The notes beneath the pieces were generated by a model that was given only the letters and a program-made list of their open reading frames with translations, was not told where the DNA came from and did not search any database. Source: Bradyrhizobium sp. 1 (GTDB lineage Bacteria; Pseudomonadota; Alphaproteobacteria; Rhizobiales; Xanthobacteraceae). From it: a stretch of DNA of 64,000 nt. The stretch's first letter is position 1. Every line of letters begins with the position of its first letter. Below are positions 25,549-34,033 of this stretch, in pieces. The stretch lies in assembly GCF_023073315.1 (NCBI RefSeq), contig NZ_JADPJH010000018.1, positions 557,534 to 621,533 on the forward strand, in the 5' to 3' direction. The position numbers and the translations under genes are program-made.

Positions 25549-26511
25549 ATGCCAGATCAGATGCGCTCCTATCTCGACTTCGAAAAGCCCGTCGCCGAGC
25601 TCGACTCCAAGGTCGACGAGCTCAGGACGCTTGCGGCCAACGGCACCGACATCGCCGAGGAGATCGGGAAGATCGAGGACAAGGCGGCGCAGGCGCTGGC
25701 CGACCTCTATCTGAACCTGACGCCGTGGCAGAAGACGCTGGTCGCGCGACATCCGCAGCGGCCGCATTTCAACGATTTCATCAAGGGCCTGATCACCGAA
25801 TTCACGCCGCTCGCCGGCGACCGCAAGTTCGGCGAGGACGAGGCGCTGGTCGCAGGCTTCGGCCGCTTCCGCGGCGAGGCCATCTGCGTGATGGGCCAGG
25901 AAAAGGGCGATTCCACCGAGAGCCGCATCAAGCACAACTTTGGCATGGCGCGGCCGGAAGGCTATCGCAAATGCGTACGGCTGATGGAGATGGCCGAGCG
26001 GTTCGGCCTGCCGGTGCTGTCGCTCGCCGATTCCGCCGGCGCCTATCCCGGCATCGGTGCCGAAGAGCGCGGACAAGCCGAAGCCATCGCGCGCTCCACC
26101 GATGCCTGCATGGCCTTGACCGTGCCGAACGTCGCCATCATCACCGGCGAGGGCATGTCGGGCGGCGCCATCGCCATCACCACCGCCAACAAGGTCTTGA
26201 TGCTCGAGCACGCGATCTACAGCGTGATCTCGCCGGAGGCGGCGTCCTCCATCCTCTGGCGCGACGGCTCCAAGGCGCAGGAAGCCGCCAACAACATGAA
26301 GATTACCGCCCAGGACATGCTCCGCTTCGGGGTGATCGACAGCATTTTGAAGGAGCCGGTCGGCGGCGCCCACCGCGACCCCGCCGCCATGATCGCCACC
26401 ACGGGCGATGCCATCGCCAAGGCTTTTGACGAGATGCGGGGCCTGGACGGCGACGCCATCCGCAAGCAGCGGCGGCAGAAATTCCTCGATATCGGCCGCA
26501 AACTGGGCTGA
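25549..26511 (+). CDS. accA: acetyl-CoA carboxylase carboxyltransferase subunit alpha
   Basis: AccA with AccD transfers carboxyl from biotin-BCCP to acetyl-CoA, the first step of fatty-acid synthesis. The 320-residue protein starts MPDQMRSYLDFEKPVAEL, the standard alphaproteobacterial N-terminus. It has GHQKG-equivalent VMGQEKG, GMARPEGYRKCVRLM, DSAGAYPGIGAEERGQAEAI and GEGMSGGAIAI oxyanion-hole loops, and ends FLDIGRKLG. An in-frame extension to 25423 is not used because it lacks family similarity. accA is spaced 181 bases after xerD and followed by a palindromic repeat. Confidence 0.97.
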   Translation: MPDQMRSYLDFEKPVAELDSKVDELRTLAANGTDIAEEIGKIEDKAAQALADLYLNLTPWQKTLVARHPQRPHFNDFIKGLITEFTPLAGDRKFGEDEALVAGFGRFRGEAICVMGQEKGDSTESRIKHNFGMARPEGYRKCVRLMEMAERFGLPVLSLADSAGAYPGIGAEERGQAEAIARSTDACMALTVPNVAIITGEGMSGGAIAITTANKVLMLEHAIYSVISPEAASSILWRDGSKAQEAANNMKITAQDMLRFGVIDSILKEPVGGAHRDPAAMIATTGDAIAKAFDEMRGLDGDAIRKQRRQKFLDIGRKLG

Positions 26512-26525
26512 TTCAGGCGGTTTTC

Positions 26526-26660
26526 CGTGTCCCGGACGCGCTGCAGTGTGAAACGCTGCTGCGCAGAGCCGGGACCCAGAATGCTCCAGAGATCGCTTCA
26601 AGCATGGGCCCCGGCTCTGCGTCGCACCGCTGACGCGCTGCGCCGCGTCCGGGGCACGAG
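26526..26660. repeat. palindromic extragenic repeat, family B copy 1
   Basis: It begins CGTGTCCCGGACGCG and ends CGCGTCCGGGGCACGAG, with inner blocks CAGAGCCGGGACCC and GGGCCCCGGCTCTG. Copies with the same arms occur at 45283-45399 and 46294-46434. The remaining DNA to 26864 (about 200 bases) holds TTTGGCCAAAAGGCCC and a T-rich run but no gene. Confidence 0.85.
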
Positions 26661-26864
26661 AGACCGCCCCGGATCAGCACGGTAACCCCGCGTTAACCCT
26701 TTTTTTGCCCAAATCAGCGATCTCAGTACGGGTTTGGCCAAAAGGCCCAAGTACGGCCCAAAGTCGCGTCCATTTAGTCTTCGTTGACCATGCCACTGGG
26801 CCAACGGGCTCGTGATCCCCGCTCGGGTTGCGACCACATGACCCAGAGGTTAGAATTTTAATCA

Positions 26865-28529
26865 ATGGCTTCAGGGCATAAGCGCTGGAGCATGGTTTCG
26901 AAAAGCCCGTCACGATGGGTCCGGATGTCCGGTCGGATCATGCTTCGAGATTGGGGTTCGCGCGATGCCCGGCACGGTGTGGGGTCCATCTTGATTTCTC
27001 GTTCGCTTGCTCGCGCGCTCTTGGCTTCGGTTGCGCTGATGACGGCCAGTGTCCTGCTGGCCGGCTGCGATACCGACCAGGTTTCGCTCGCGACCAACGC
27101 CAAGGCCAATCAGCCGGTGCCGCCGAAGCTTCTCGCCGCGATGGTCGAGAAGGACATGGATCTGCAATCGCCGATCCTGGTCCGCCTGTTCAAGCAGGAA
27201 GCCGAGCTCGAGATCTGGAAGCAGACCCGCTCCGGCCAGTTCGCGCTGCTCAAGACCTATCCGATCTGCCGCTGGTCCGGCGATCTCGGTCCGAAGGTGC
27301 GCGAGGGCGACCGCCAGGCGCCCGAAGGATTCTACTCGATCAATCCGAGCCAGATGAATCCGCAGTCGGCGTATTATCTCTCGTTCAACACCGGCTACCC
27401 GAACGCGTTCGACAAGGCTTTGGGCCGCACCGGATCGCAGCTGATGGTACACGGCGATTGCTCGTCGCGCGGCTGCTACGCGATGACGGACGAGCAGATC
27501 GCGGAGATCTATTCGCTCGGCCGCGAGTCGTTCTTCGGCGGCCAGAAGGCGTTCCAGCTGCAGGCCCTTCCGTTCAAGATGAATCCGGTGAACATGGCCA
27601 AGCACCGGAACAATCCGAACATGCCGTTCTGGAAGATGATCAAGGAAGGCTATGATCATTTCGAGGTGACGCGGCAGGAGCCGAAGGTCGATTTCTGCGA
27701 AAAGAAATACGTGTTCGACGCGGCGAAGGCGCCTGACGCGAAACGCGATCCGGTGTTCGACGCCTCGGCAAAGTGCCCGGCCTATGTGATCCCCGAGGAC
27801 ATCGCCAGCGCCGTGCGCGAGAAGGACCAGCGCGATCAGGCCGAGTACAACAAGCTGGTTTCGCGCGGTACGCCCGTTGCGCGCATGAACACCGGCATCG
27901 ACGGCGGCATGAACAAGATCTTCGCCTCCAAGATTCCGGAAGGCTCGACCGGCCTGTCCGAGCGCGCCGAAGGCTCGACCCTGGAGATGCTGGCGATGGC
28001 GAAGGCGCCGGGCACGATCCCCGGCACCGTCAATCCGCCCAAACCGAATCTCGAAGCTATCGCGGCCGCGCCGCAGGAAGAGCCGGTCGTCGCCGTCAGC
28101 GCGCCCGCCGCCAACACCCGCGTCGCCACAGCTCAGCCTGCCGAAAAGTCCGGCGGCTTCTTCTCCAACCTCGGCCGCAAGATGGGCATGGGCACCGCCG
28201 ACACCACGGCGACCGCGCCTCCGCCGCAAGCCACCGCGTCTGTTGCTCCGGCCACCACGTCCACGACGCCGCCAAGCGCGGCGTCCCGGCTGAAGGCCGC
28301 GGTCACCCGCTTCGTGCCCGGCCATGACAAGTCGAAGGATGCGCCGAAGCCGGCGGTAGCAGCCGCAAAACCCGCCGAGCCGGCGAAGCCGGATACGCGT
28401 CTTGCCGCAACGCGTCCCACGCTGAAGCCGTCGGTGTCGGATGGTGCGGGTGAAGCGACGCAGATCATGGGTGCCGCGCCGGTGGTGCAGTCGAACTCGT
28501 TCGACAGCCGATTTGGGGCGGTGAAGTAA
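26865..28529 (+). CDS. YafK-type L,D-transpeptidase lipoprotein
   Basis: A 554-residue protein in this reading. A signal-anchor and lipobox LLAGC (Cys68) mark it as a lipoprotein. The YkuD/YafK catalytic domain follows (about 100-270), with HGDCSSRGCYAM (His196, Cys204) as the active-site motif. The C-terminal third (370-530) is Ala/Pro/Lys-rich low complexity. It would form or cut 3-3 crosslinks, or anchor proteins, in peptidoglycan on the periplasmic side. The start is uncertain: ATGs at 26865, 26892, 26925 and 26940 and a GTG near 26982 are all in frame. The signal sequence begins around SILISRSL, so the later ones are more plausible. Confidence 0.88.
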   Translation: MASGHKRWSMVSKSPSRWVRMSGRIMLRDWGSRDARHGVGSILISRSLARALLASVALMTASVLLAGCDTDQVSLATNAKANQPVPPKLLAAMVEKDMDLQSPILVRLFKQEAELEIWKQTRSGQFALLKTYPICRWSGDLGPKVREGDRQAPEGFYSINPSQMNPQSAYYLSFNTGYPNAFDKALGRTGSQLMVHGDCSSRGCYAMTDEQIAEIYSLGRESFFGGQKAFQLQALPFKMNPVNMAKHRNNPNMPFWKMIKEGYDHFEVTRQEPKVDFCEKKYVFDAAKAPDAKRDPVFDASAKCPAYVIPEDIASAVREKDQRDQAEYNKLVSRGTPVARMNTGIDGGMNKIFASKIPEGSTGLSERAEGSTLEMLAMAKAPGTIPGTVNPPKPNLEAIAAAPQEEPVVAVSAPAANTRVATAQPAEKSGGFFSNLGRKMGMGTADTTATAPPPQATASVAPATTSTTPPSAASRLKAAVTRFVPGHDKSKDAPKPAVAAAKPAEPAKPDTRLAATRPTLKPSVSDGAGEATQIMGAAPVVQSNSFDSRFGAVK

Positions 28530-28608
28530 GGGCGGCGCTCTCTCCGGCAAAGCCGGACCCGTCCGTCGTGGGCATTTCGGACTCCTTCGGTCCAATCTCT
28601 CCGGGTCA

Positions 28609-28670
28609 CTTGCCTCAAATAATATCGTGCCTATGATATACATTCCCAGACCGGATATCATCGAGGCAAG
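28609..28670. promoter_or_regulatory. inverted repeats upstream of the vapBC-like pair
   Basis: CTTGCCTC (28609-28616) and GAGGCAAG (28663-28670) form a perfect 8-base inverted repeat. Between them lies ATATC-N8-GATAT (28622-28639) and a further GATATC (28654-28659). The block ends two bases before the antitoxin ATG, where an AbrB-type antitoxin would bind to autoregulate. Confidence 0.6.
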
Positions 28671-28672
28671 CC

Positions 28673-28906
28673 ATGCAGGTTTCCAAATGGGGCAACAGCC
28701 TCGCGGTCCGATTGCCCAAAGCGCTGGTTGACGAACTAGGCCTGAAGGAAGGCGACGAGCTAGAGGTCGTCGTCGCCCACAAGGGCGCGATTGAGGTCGA
28801 GACCAAGGAAGAGCGCCGCCGGCGAGCGATCGAGCAACTCGCTTCACTCAACTGGACGCTTCCTGCCGACTACAAGTTCGATCGCGACGAGGCCAACGAG
28901 CGTTGA
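28673..28906 (+). CDS. vapB: AbrB/SpoVT-type antitoxin (VapB-like)
   Basis: A 77-residue antitoxin. Residues 1-45 are a swapped-hairpin AbrB domain (MQVSKWGNSLAVRLPKALVD; LGLKEGDELEVVV) that should bind its own promoter. The C-terminal part (SLNWTLPADYKFDRDEANER) is the segment expected to wrap the toxin. The stop overlaps the toxin start by four bases. Inverted repeats directly upstream suit autoregulation. Confidence 0.9.
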   Translation: MQVSKWGNSLAVRLPKALVDELGLKEGDELEVVVAHKGAIEVETKEERRRRAIEQLASLNWTLPADYKFDRDEANER

Positions 28907-29307
28907 AAGCGTTTTTCGACTCCAACATCCTCATCTATACGGCGACGTCTGACCCGAGAAAGCAACAGGCTACGGCTTGTCTGAGCGACGGCGGCTATGC
29001 CAGCGTTCAGGTGTTGAACGAGTTCGTCCACGTTGCCCGCCGGAAGCTCCGCAAAGATTGGCCGGTCATCGAATTGGCGCTCGTACAGTTTCGAGTGTCT
29101 CTGATCGACATCGTGCCCATCACGCTGAATACCCACGCAAGCGCCGTCGCGCTTGCGCGAAGCCATAATTTTTCCTTCTACGACGCTCTGATCGTAGCCG
29201 CCGCAATCGAGGCCGGCTGCGATACGCTCTATAGCGAAGACATGCAGCACGGCCGAAGCATCGATGGGCTGACGATCATCAATCCGTTTCTTGGCAGCAC
29301 TCCGTGA
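28903..29307 (+). CDS. vapC: PIN-domain toxin (VapC-like)
   Basis: A 134-residue PIN endoribonuclease starting with TTG. Acidic metal-binding residues are placed as in VapC: Asp6 in FFDSNIL, Glu in VLNEFVHVAR, Asp in FSFYDALIVAAA, and the last acidic pair in LYSEDMQHG. It would cleave RNA such as tRNA or rRNA when free of the antitoxin. The gene is translationally coupled to vapB (TTGA overlap). Its stop is 4 bases from the end of the convergent transporter gene, a compact insertion typical of a mobile toxin-antitoxin cassette. Confidence 0.92.
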   Translation: MKAFFDSNILIYTATSDPRKQQATACLSDGGYASVQVLNEFVHVARRKLRKDWPVIELALVQFRVSLIDIVPITLNTHASAVALARSHNFSFYDALIVAAAIEAGCDTLYSEDMQHGRSIDGLTIINPFLGSTP

Positions 29308-29309
29308 AG

Positions 29310-30005
29310 CTACGGCGCCAGGTACCGCATCAGCTCCGGATTGCCCCGCACATCACCCGCCTCCCCCTGCAGCGCGACTCTTCCGCGATCCAGCACGTAG
29401 GCGTAATCCGCAACGCGCAGCGCCAAGTCGAGGTGCTGCTCGACGATGATGACGGCGATGTTTTTCGCGAGCTCGATCAGGCGTTCGGTGATCTCCTCGA
29501 TGACGCCGATCCAGACGCCTTCGGTCGGCTCGTCCAGCAGCAGCAGCTTTGGATCGCCCAGCATGGCGCGGCCGATCGCCAGCATCTTGCGCTCGCCGCC
29601 GGAGAGCGTGCCGGCGGGCTGGTCGAGGCGCTGGCCGAGTTTTGGGAAGATGGCCAGCACGCGATCGACCGCATTGGCATCTCTGTTGGTGAGCGAGCCC
29701 ACCGCGAGATTGTCGCGCACCGACAGGCGCGCAAACACTGAATGTTCCTGCGGCACGTAGCCGATGCCGGCGCGGACGCGCTCCTGGGTGGCGCGGCGGC
29801 TGATGTCGCGGCCGTCGAAGGCGACCTCGCCCTTCCACGCCGGCAGCTCGCCGACGATGGTCTTCATCAGCGTGGTCTTGCCGGCGCCGTTGCGTCCGAG
29901 CACAGCGACCCCGCCACGCCAGGGAATGCCGAGATTGACGTCGAACAGGACCTGGCTGCGGCCATAGCCGGCGTCGAGATGCTTGATGTCCAAAAATTCA
30001 GGCAC
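29310..30005 (-). CDS. ABC importer ATP-binding protein, UrtE/LivF-like
   Basis: A 231-residue ATPase with Walker A GRNGAGKTT, signature LSGGERKML, and Walker B LLLLDEPTEG followed by VIEEI, as in UrtE-type subunits. It is the second ATPase of the amide/urea-type importer formed with the genes up to 33934. Its start overlaps the previous gene by 8 bases (29998-30005), and it is last in the minus-strand operon. Confidence 0.93.
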   Translation of the reverse strand: MPEFLDIKHLDAGYGRSQVLFDVNLGIPWRGGVAVLGRNGAGKTTLMKTIVGELPAWKGEVAFDGRDISRRATQERVRAGIGYVPQEHSVFARLSVRDNLAVGSLTNRDANAVDRVLAIFPKLGQRLDQPAGTLSGGERKMLAIGRAMLGDPKLLLLDEPTEGVWIGVIEEITERLIELAKNIAVIIVEQHLDLALRVADYAYVLDRGRVALQGEAGDVRGNPELMRYLAP

Positions 30006-30732
30006 GGCGCAGATAAATCTCCTGGACGGCTTTGTTGGCCTGGATCTCGGACACCGTGCCCGACGCCAGCACCTTGCCCTGGTCGAGCACCGTGAGGCGA
30101 TCGCAGATGTCGCGGATGAAATCGAGGTCGTGCTCGACGATGACGAGCGAGCAGTGTTGTTTGATCGGCTGCAGCAGTTCGCCGGTGACGCGGCGCTCCT
30201 CCAGGCTCATGCCGCCGGTCGGCTCGTCCAGCAGCAACAGTTTTGGCTTGCCGGCGAGCGCCATCGCGATCTCCAGCCATTGCTGCTGGCCGTGCGACAG
30301 CGCAGCCGCCGCATCGAAGGCCCGATCGGCGAGGCGAAACTGCGTCAGCATGGTCATGACCTGATCATGCAGCGCGCCGCGCGTGCGCGAGAACACGAGG
30401 TCGAACAGTGAAGACTGCGCCTGGAGCGCGAGCAGGATGTTGTCGTAGAGCGTCAGCGACGGCAGCACCGACGTGATCTGGAATTTCAGGCTCATGCCGG
30501 CCCGCGCACGCTCGGTCGGCGTGAACGCGGTGATGTCAGTGTTGATGAAGGAGACCTTGCCCTGCGTCGGCACTTCGGCGCCGGCGATGCACTTCATCAG
30601 CGTGCTCTTGCCGGAACCGTTGGGGCCAATCAGGCCGTGAAACTCATTCTCGCCAACGGTGAGCGCGGCGCCATCGAGCGCAGTGAGCTTGCCGAAGATC
30701 TTTTTGATGCCGGCGGCTTCAAGGAGCGGCAT
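29998..30732 (-). CDS. ABC importer ATP-binding protein, UrtD/LivG-like
   Basis: A 244-residue ATPase with Walker A GPNGSGKST and Walker B LLLLDEPTGG. The signature region LSHGQQQWLEIAM is characteristic of the UrtD branch, rather than the LivG consensus with SYG or AYG. The start at 30732 overlaps the permease gene by 14 bases; an extension to 30804 is rejected because it is Ser/Arg-rich and buried in the upstream gene. The role is energising import of an amide or urea-like solute. Confidence 0.92.
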   Translation of the reverse strand: MPLLEAAGIKKIFGKLTALDGAALTVGENEFHGLIGPNGSGKSTLMKCIAGAEVPTQGKVSFINTDITAFTPTERARAGMSLKFQITSVLPSLTLYDNILLALQAQSSLFDLVFSRTRGALHDQVMTMLTQFRLADRAFDAAAALSHGQQQWLEIAMALAGKPKLLLLDEPTGGMSLEERRVTGELLQPIKQHCSLVIVEHDLDFIRDICDRLTVLDQGKVLASGTVSEIQANKAVQEIYLRRA

Positions 30733-31825
30733 TGCGCTTCTCCTTGACCTTCTGCTTGGCTTTGGCACCGAAGCTGCCAACCCGCTCGCGCTCGCCGAGC
30801 ACAAAGCTGATCAGGCCGAGCGGCCGGAACAGGATCACGAGCAGCAGCAGCAATCCCAGAATGATCGGCCAGATGTCGCGATAGTTGTCCGAGAGCCAAA
30901 AGCTGACGCCCTCGACGATGACGGCGCCGATGACGGCGCCGATCAGCGTACCGGAGCCGCCGAACAGCACATAGAGCACCACTTGCGTCGAGACGACGAC
31001 GCCGACCATGTTGGGCCAGACAAAACCTTCGTGGAAGGCATAGAGGCTGCCGGCGAGGCCCGCGACGGCGCCGCCGATCGCGAAGATGATCGCCTTGAGA
31101 TGCTGCACCTTGTAGCCGAAGAAGGCGATGCGCTGCTCGTTCTCGCGCAGGCCCGCCAGCGCCAGCCCGAACTGCGAGCGCACCAGGAAGCGGCAGAGCA
31201 GATAGACGACGACGAGGATACCGAGCACGAGATAGTAGAAGGGCGGCCCTTCCGAGAATTCGTAGCCACTGAGCGTCATCGGCGCGATCGAGGGGATGCC
31301 ATTCTGGCCGCCGAGATAATACCAGCCGCGCGCGAGCCGGTCGGCCGCGTAGGAGCCGGTCAGCGTGCCCAACGAGACGAAGATCACGCTGGAGGGATGC
31401 CGCCCCAGTAGCAGGAAGCCGCCGAGCAGCAGCGCGAAGGTGAGGCCGATCAGCGTGCCCGCCGGCAGCACCAGGAAGATGTTGGTGATGTCCAGATCGC
31501 GCGCGAGCAGCGCGACACCGTAGCCGGCCGAGCCGAAGAACAGCGCCTGACCAAAGCTCATGATGCCGGCATAGCCCCAGACCAGGTCGAAGGACAGCGC
31601 GAACAGCGCGAGGATGATCACGCGCGTCGCGAACACCGTGAGGTAGTCTTGCAGCACCAGCGGCACGAGGAGCGCGGCGACGAGCACCACACCCTCCACG
31701 ATCGGCAGGATTTTTCGTCCCGCGACGGCCTGTGCCGCCGCTCCGCTGCTACCCATGACGGCGTCCGCCTCCCCGCCGATCTCGGCGGGGATCGCCTGTT
31801 TCACTGCGCCCATCGAATTCGGCAT
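30719..31825 (-). CDS. ABC importer permease, UrtC/LivM-like
   Basis: A 368-residue integral membrane subunit with about ten hydrophobic segments and family motifs ALSFDLVWGYAGIMSFGQALFFG, GLRENEQRIAFFGY (the EAA-type cytoplasmic loop) and AGLAGSLYAFHEGFV. The C-terminus is basic. It pairs with the LivH-like permease two genes upstream. AAGG lies 5 bases before the ATG at 31825. Its 3' end overlaps the following ATPase gene. Confidence 0.93.
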   Translation of the reverse strand: MPNSMGAVKQAIPAEIGGEADAVMGSSGAAAQAVAGRKILPIVEGVVLVAALLVPLVLQDYLTVFATRVIILALFALSFDLVWGYAGIMSFGQALFFGSAGYGVALLARDLDITNIFLVLPAGTLIGLTFALLLGGFLLLGRHPSSVIFVSLGTLTGSYAADRLARGWYYLGGQNGIPSIAPMTLSGYEFSEGPPFYYLVLGILVVVYLLCRFLVRSQFGLALAGLRENEQRIAFFGYKVQHLKAIIFAIGGAVAGLAGSLYAFHEGFVWPNMVGVVVSTQVVLYVLFGGSGTLIGAVIGAVIVEGVSFWLSDNYRDIWPIILGLLLLLVILFRPLGLISFVLGERERVGSFGAKAKQKVKEKRNAAP

Positions 31826-31857
31826 TCTACCTTAGCATTCCTTCTCAGCATTCCTGC

Positions 31858-33072
31858 TCAGCATTCCTTGGGATCGACGAGACCGTCGCTACGTCCGACG
31901 ATCTCGTAATTCCCGCCCTTGGCCACGGCAGTGTACATCTTCATCTTGCAGTGCCGCTTGCCCGGCACCATCTCGGCCGGTCCGCCCGGCCCTTCGGCGA
32001 TCTTGGCGTGATCGAGCGCGGCGGCAACCGAGTCGCGATCGACCTTGCCGGCTTCCTTGACCGCGGCTTCCCACAGCTTGAGGCCGCGGTACGTGCCGGT
32101 CGCAGCACTGCCGGCGGCGAACAGGAAGTTGCCGGGGAAATCCTTCTCATAGGCGGCCTGGATTTTTGCGTTGAATGCATCCTCCTTGGTGAGCACCTTG
32201 AAATAATCGAGACAGCTTGCGAGCCCCTCGATCTCGGCGGCCTGATTGATGTTGAGCGTGTTCTCGTCATAGTAGACGCAGGCGAGCCGGCCGCCGTTCT
32301 TGAGGAAGCCCGCTTCATAGAGCTGCTTGAAGAATGGGCCGACGCCCGGCGGGATGACTGTGTTGAAGACCACATCGACCTTGTTCGAGATGATGCGGTT
32401 GACGGTCGCGGAGAAATCGACCTGGTCGAGCGGATAATATTCCTCGAACACGACCTCGCCGCCGTTCGCCTCGATCACCTTCCGGGCGTAGACATTGAGC
32501 GTGTGCGGCCAGACATAGTTGGCGCTGGGCAGGGCAAATTTCTTGCCGCCGTTCTTGATCAGCCAGGGGATGAATTCGTCGCACTGCTGCGCCGGGGTCG
32601 GCCCGGTGCAGAACAGATAGGGCGTGCACTCCTTGCCTTCGTAGAGCTGCGGATAGATGTAGAGCGTCTTGCCGCGCGCGACGATCGGATCCTTGATCGC
32701 GTTGCGCATCGACGAGGTGATGCCGCCGAGCACCATGTCGACCTTGTCGCGCTGGATCAGTTTTCGGACATTGCCGACGGCGACGGATTCGTTCGACGCG
32801 GTGTCCTCGATGTAGAGTTCGAGCGGCCGGCCCAACAGGCCGCCGGCGGCGTTCATCTCCTTGATCAGCATCTTGGCGACGTTGGCGTCAGCCGTGCCGG
32901 CATAGGCGATCGGACCGGTGAGGTCGGTGGCGATGCCGACCTTGATCGGGGCTTCGGCCGCATTGGCCCAGGGCGCCGGAATTACCCAACTGCCGACACC
33001 GGTTGCGACCGCACCGGACGCAAAGGCGACATTGGAGAGAAAACGGCGGCGTGAGAGCTGACGATCGAACAT
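31858..33072 (-). CDS. periplasmic amide/urea-type solute-binding protein
   Basis: A 404-residue binding protein with a twin-arginine signal (LSRRRFLSNVAFASGAVATG) cleaved near residue 37. The mature part is the AmiC/UrtA/FmdD branch of type 1 periplasmic folds, with the TDLTGPIAYAGTADANVAKMLIKE-like start and the YEGKECTPY, ANYVWPHTLNVY and EYYPLDQVDFSATV segments. It should deliver a short-chain amide, urea or similar compound to the adjacent permeases; the nearby amidase supports that. AAGGGG lies upstream of the ATG at 33072, so the extension to 33129 is not needed. Confidence 0.92.
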   Translation of the reverse strand: MFDRQLSRRRFLSNVAFASGAVATGVGSWVIPAPWANAAEAPIKVGIATDLTGPIAYAGTADANVAKMLIKEMNAAGGLLGRPLELYIEDTASNESVAVGNVRKLIQRDKVDMVLGGITSSMRNAIKDPIVARGKTLYIYPQLYEGKECTPYLFCTGPTPAQQCDEFIPWLIKNGGKKFALPSANYVWPHTLNVYARKVIEANGGEVVFEEYYPLDQVDFSATVNRIISNKVDVVFNTVIPPGVGPFFKQLYEAGFLKNGGRLACVYYDENTLNINQAAEIEGLASCLDYFKVLTKEDAFNAKIQAAYEKDFPGNFLFAAGSAATGTYRGLKLWEAAVKEAGKVDRDSVAAALDHAKIAEGPGGPAEMVPGKRHCKMKMYTAVAKGGNYEIVGRSDGLVDPKEC

Positions 33073-33076
33073 ATGA

Positions 33077-33934
33077 CTAAACCCCTTTTCCAGCGATGAG
33101 GCCCTGTGGCCGGAATTTGATGAAGACAATGGCGAGAACGAAGACGAGGACGTCGGCGACGACAGGCGCCATTACCCATGGCAACGCGGCGCTGAGCGTG
33201 CCGATGACGCCGGCGCCGGCGACCGGACCGATGAAGGAGCCGACGCCTCCGACCATGACCGCGACAAAGCCCTGGATCAGGAAGCGCAGGCCGAGATCGG
33301 CGTAGAGGCTGAACACCGGCACGATCAGCGCACCGGCAAGGCCGGCGAGCGCGGACCCGAACGCAAAGGTGGCGCCGTACATCAAGGGCGTGGAAATGCC
33401 CGACGCGCGCGCCAGCGACGGATTTTCCAACGTGGCGCGCATGCGCAATCCAAAGCTCGTACGCGACAGCAGGAGATAGCAGCCCGCCATCACCAGCAGC
33501 GTGATAACGATGATGGTGAAGCGCCAGGCGGAGATGTGCATCGCGCCAAGATCGATCGAGCCGCCGATCGGCTCGGGCACGGTGAGATAGAAGCCGCCGA
33601 TCAGGCCGCGCACGGATTCGCGGATGATGAGGCCGAGGGCATAGGTGCCGAGCATGGCAACGATGGGTGCGGCGTAGAAGCGGCGGATGATCAGCGCCTC
33701 CAGCACGAAGCCGAGCGCGCCGACCACGAAGGGCGCCGCGACCATGCCGGTCCAGATCGGCATGCCCTTGGCGTAGGCGAGATAGGTGATGTAGGCCCCG
33801 AGCAGGACGAACTCGCCCTGCGCGAAGTTGAAGATGCCCATCATGCTGGCAATGATCCCGAGCCCCAGCACGATCAGGACGATGATCGCGCCGAAGCTCA
33901 AAATCTCGAACGCCGCGACGAACGCGTTAGCCAT
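33077..33934 (-). CDS. ABC importer permease, UrtB/LivH-like
   Basis: A 285-residue permease with about eight membrane segments and motifs GIFNFAQGEFVLLGAYITYLAY, ALIIRRFYAAPIVAMLGTYAL and AVMVGGVGSFIGPVAGAG. It is four bases upstream of the binding-protein gene and heads the transport part of the operon. A short repeat element and the amidase gene precede it. Confidence 0.94.
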   Translation of the reverse strand: MANAFVAAFEILSFGAIIVLIVLGLGIIASMMGIFNFAQGEFVLLGAYITYLAYAKGMPIWTGMVAAPFVVGALGFVLEALIIRRFYAAPIVAMLGTYALGLIIRESVRGLIGGFYLTVPEPIGGSIDLGAMHISAWRFTIIVITLLVMAGCYLLLSRTSFGLRMRATLENPSLARASGISTPLMYGATFAFGSALAGLAGALIVPVFSLYADLGLRFLIQGFVAVMVGGVGSFIGPVAGAGVIGTLSAALPWVMAPVVADVLVFVLAIVFIKFRPQGLIAGKGV

Positions 33935-33955
33935 GCGATGGATTCTTGTTTTGAC

Positions 33956-33999
33956 GCGTTTTCTTGAGGCGAAGCGGTATCCACTTCGCTCGAAAACGC
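33956..33999. repeat. short nested palindromic repeat
   Basis: Outer arms GCGTTTTC (33956-33963) and GAAAACGC (33992-33999) enclose inner GCGAAG and CTTCGC. The CGGTATCCACTTCGCTCGAAAACGC core is a dispersed element I recall from Bradyrhizobium genomes. It lies between the amidase and permease genes and may weaken read-through. Confidence 0.75.
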
Positions 34000-34033
34000 T
34001 CTGGTCTTCCGTCCGTCTGCATCAATGCCTCGC

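Noticed and set aside
26910..28847. Long minus-strand open frame opposite the L,D-transpeptidase and vapB
   Set aside because: It is very Arg-rich with no motif, and it overlaps two genes with clear domains.
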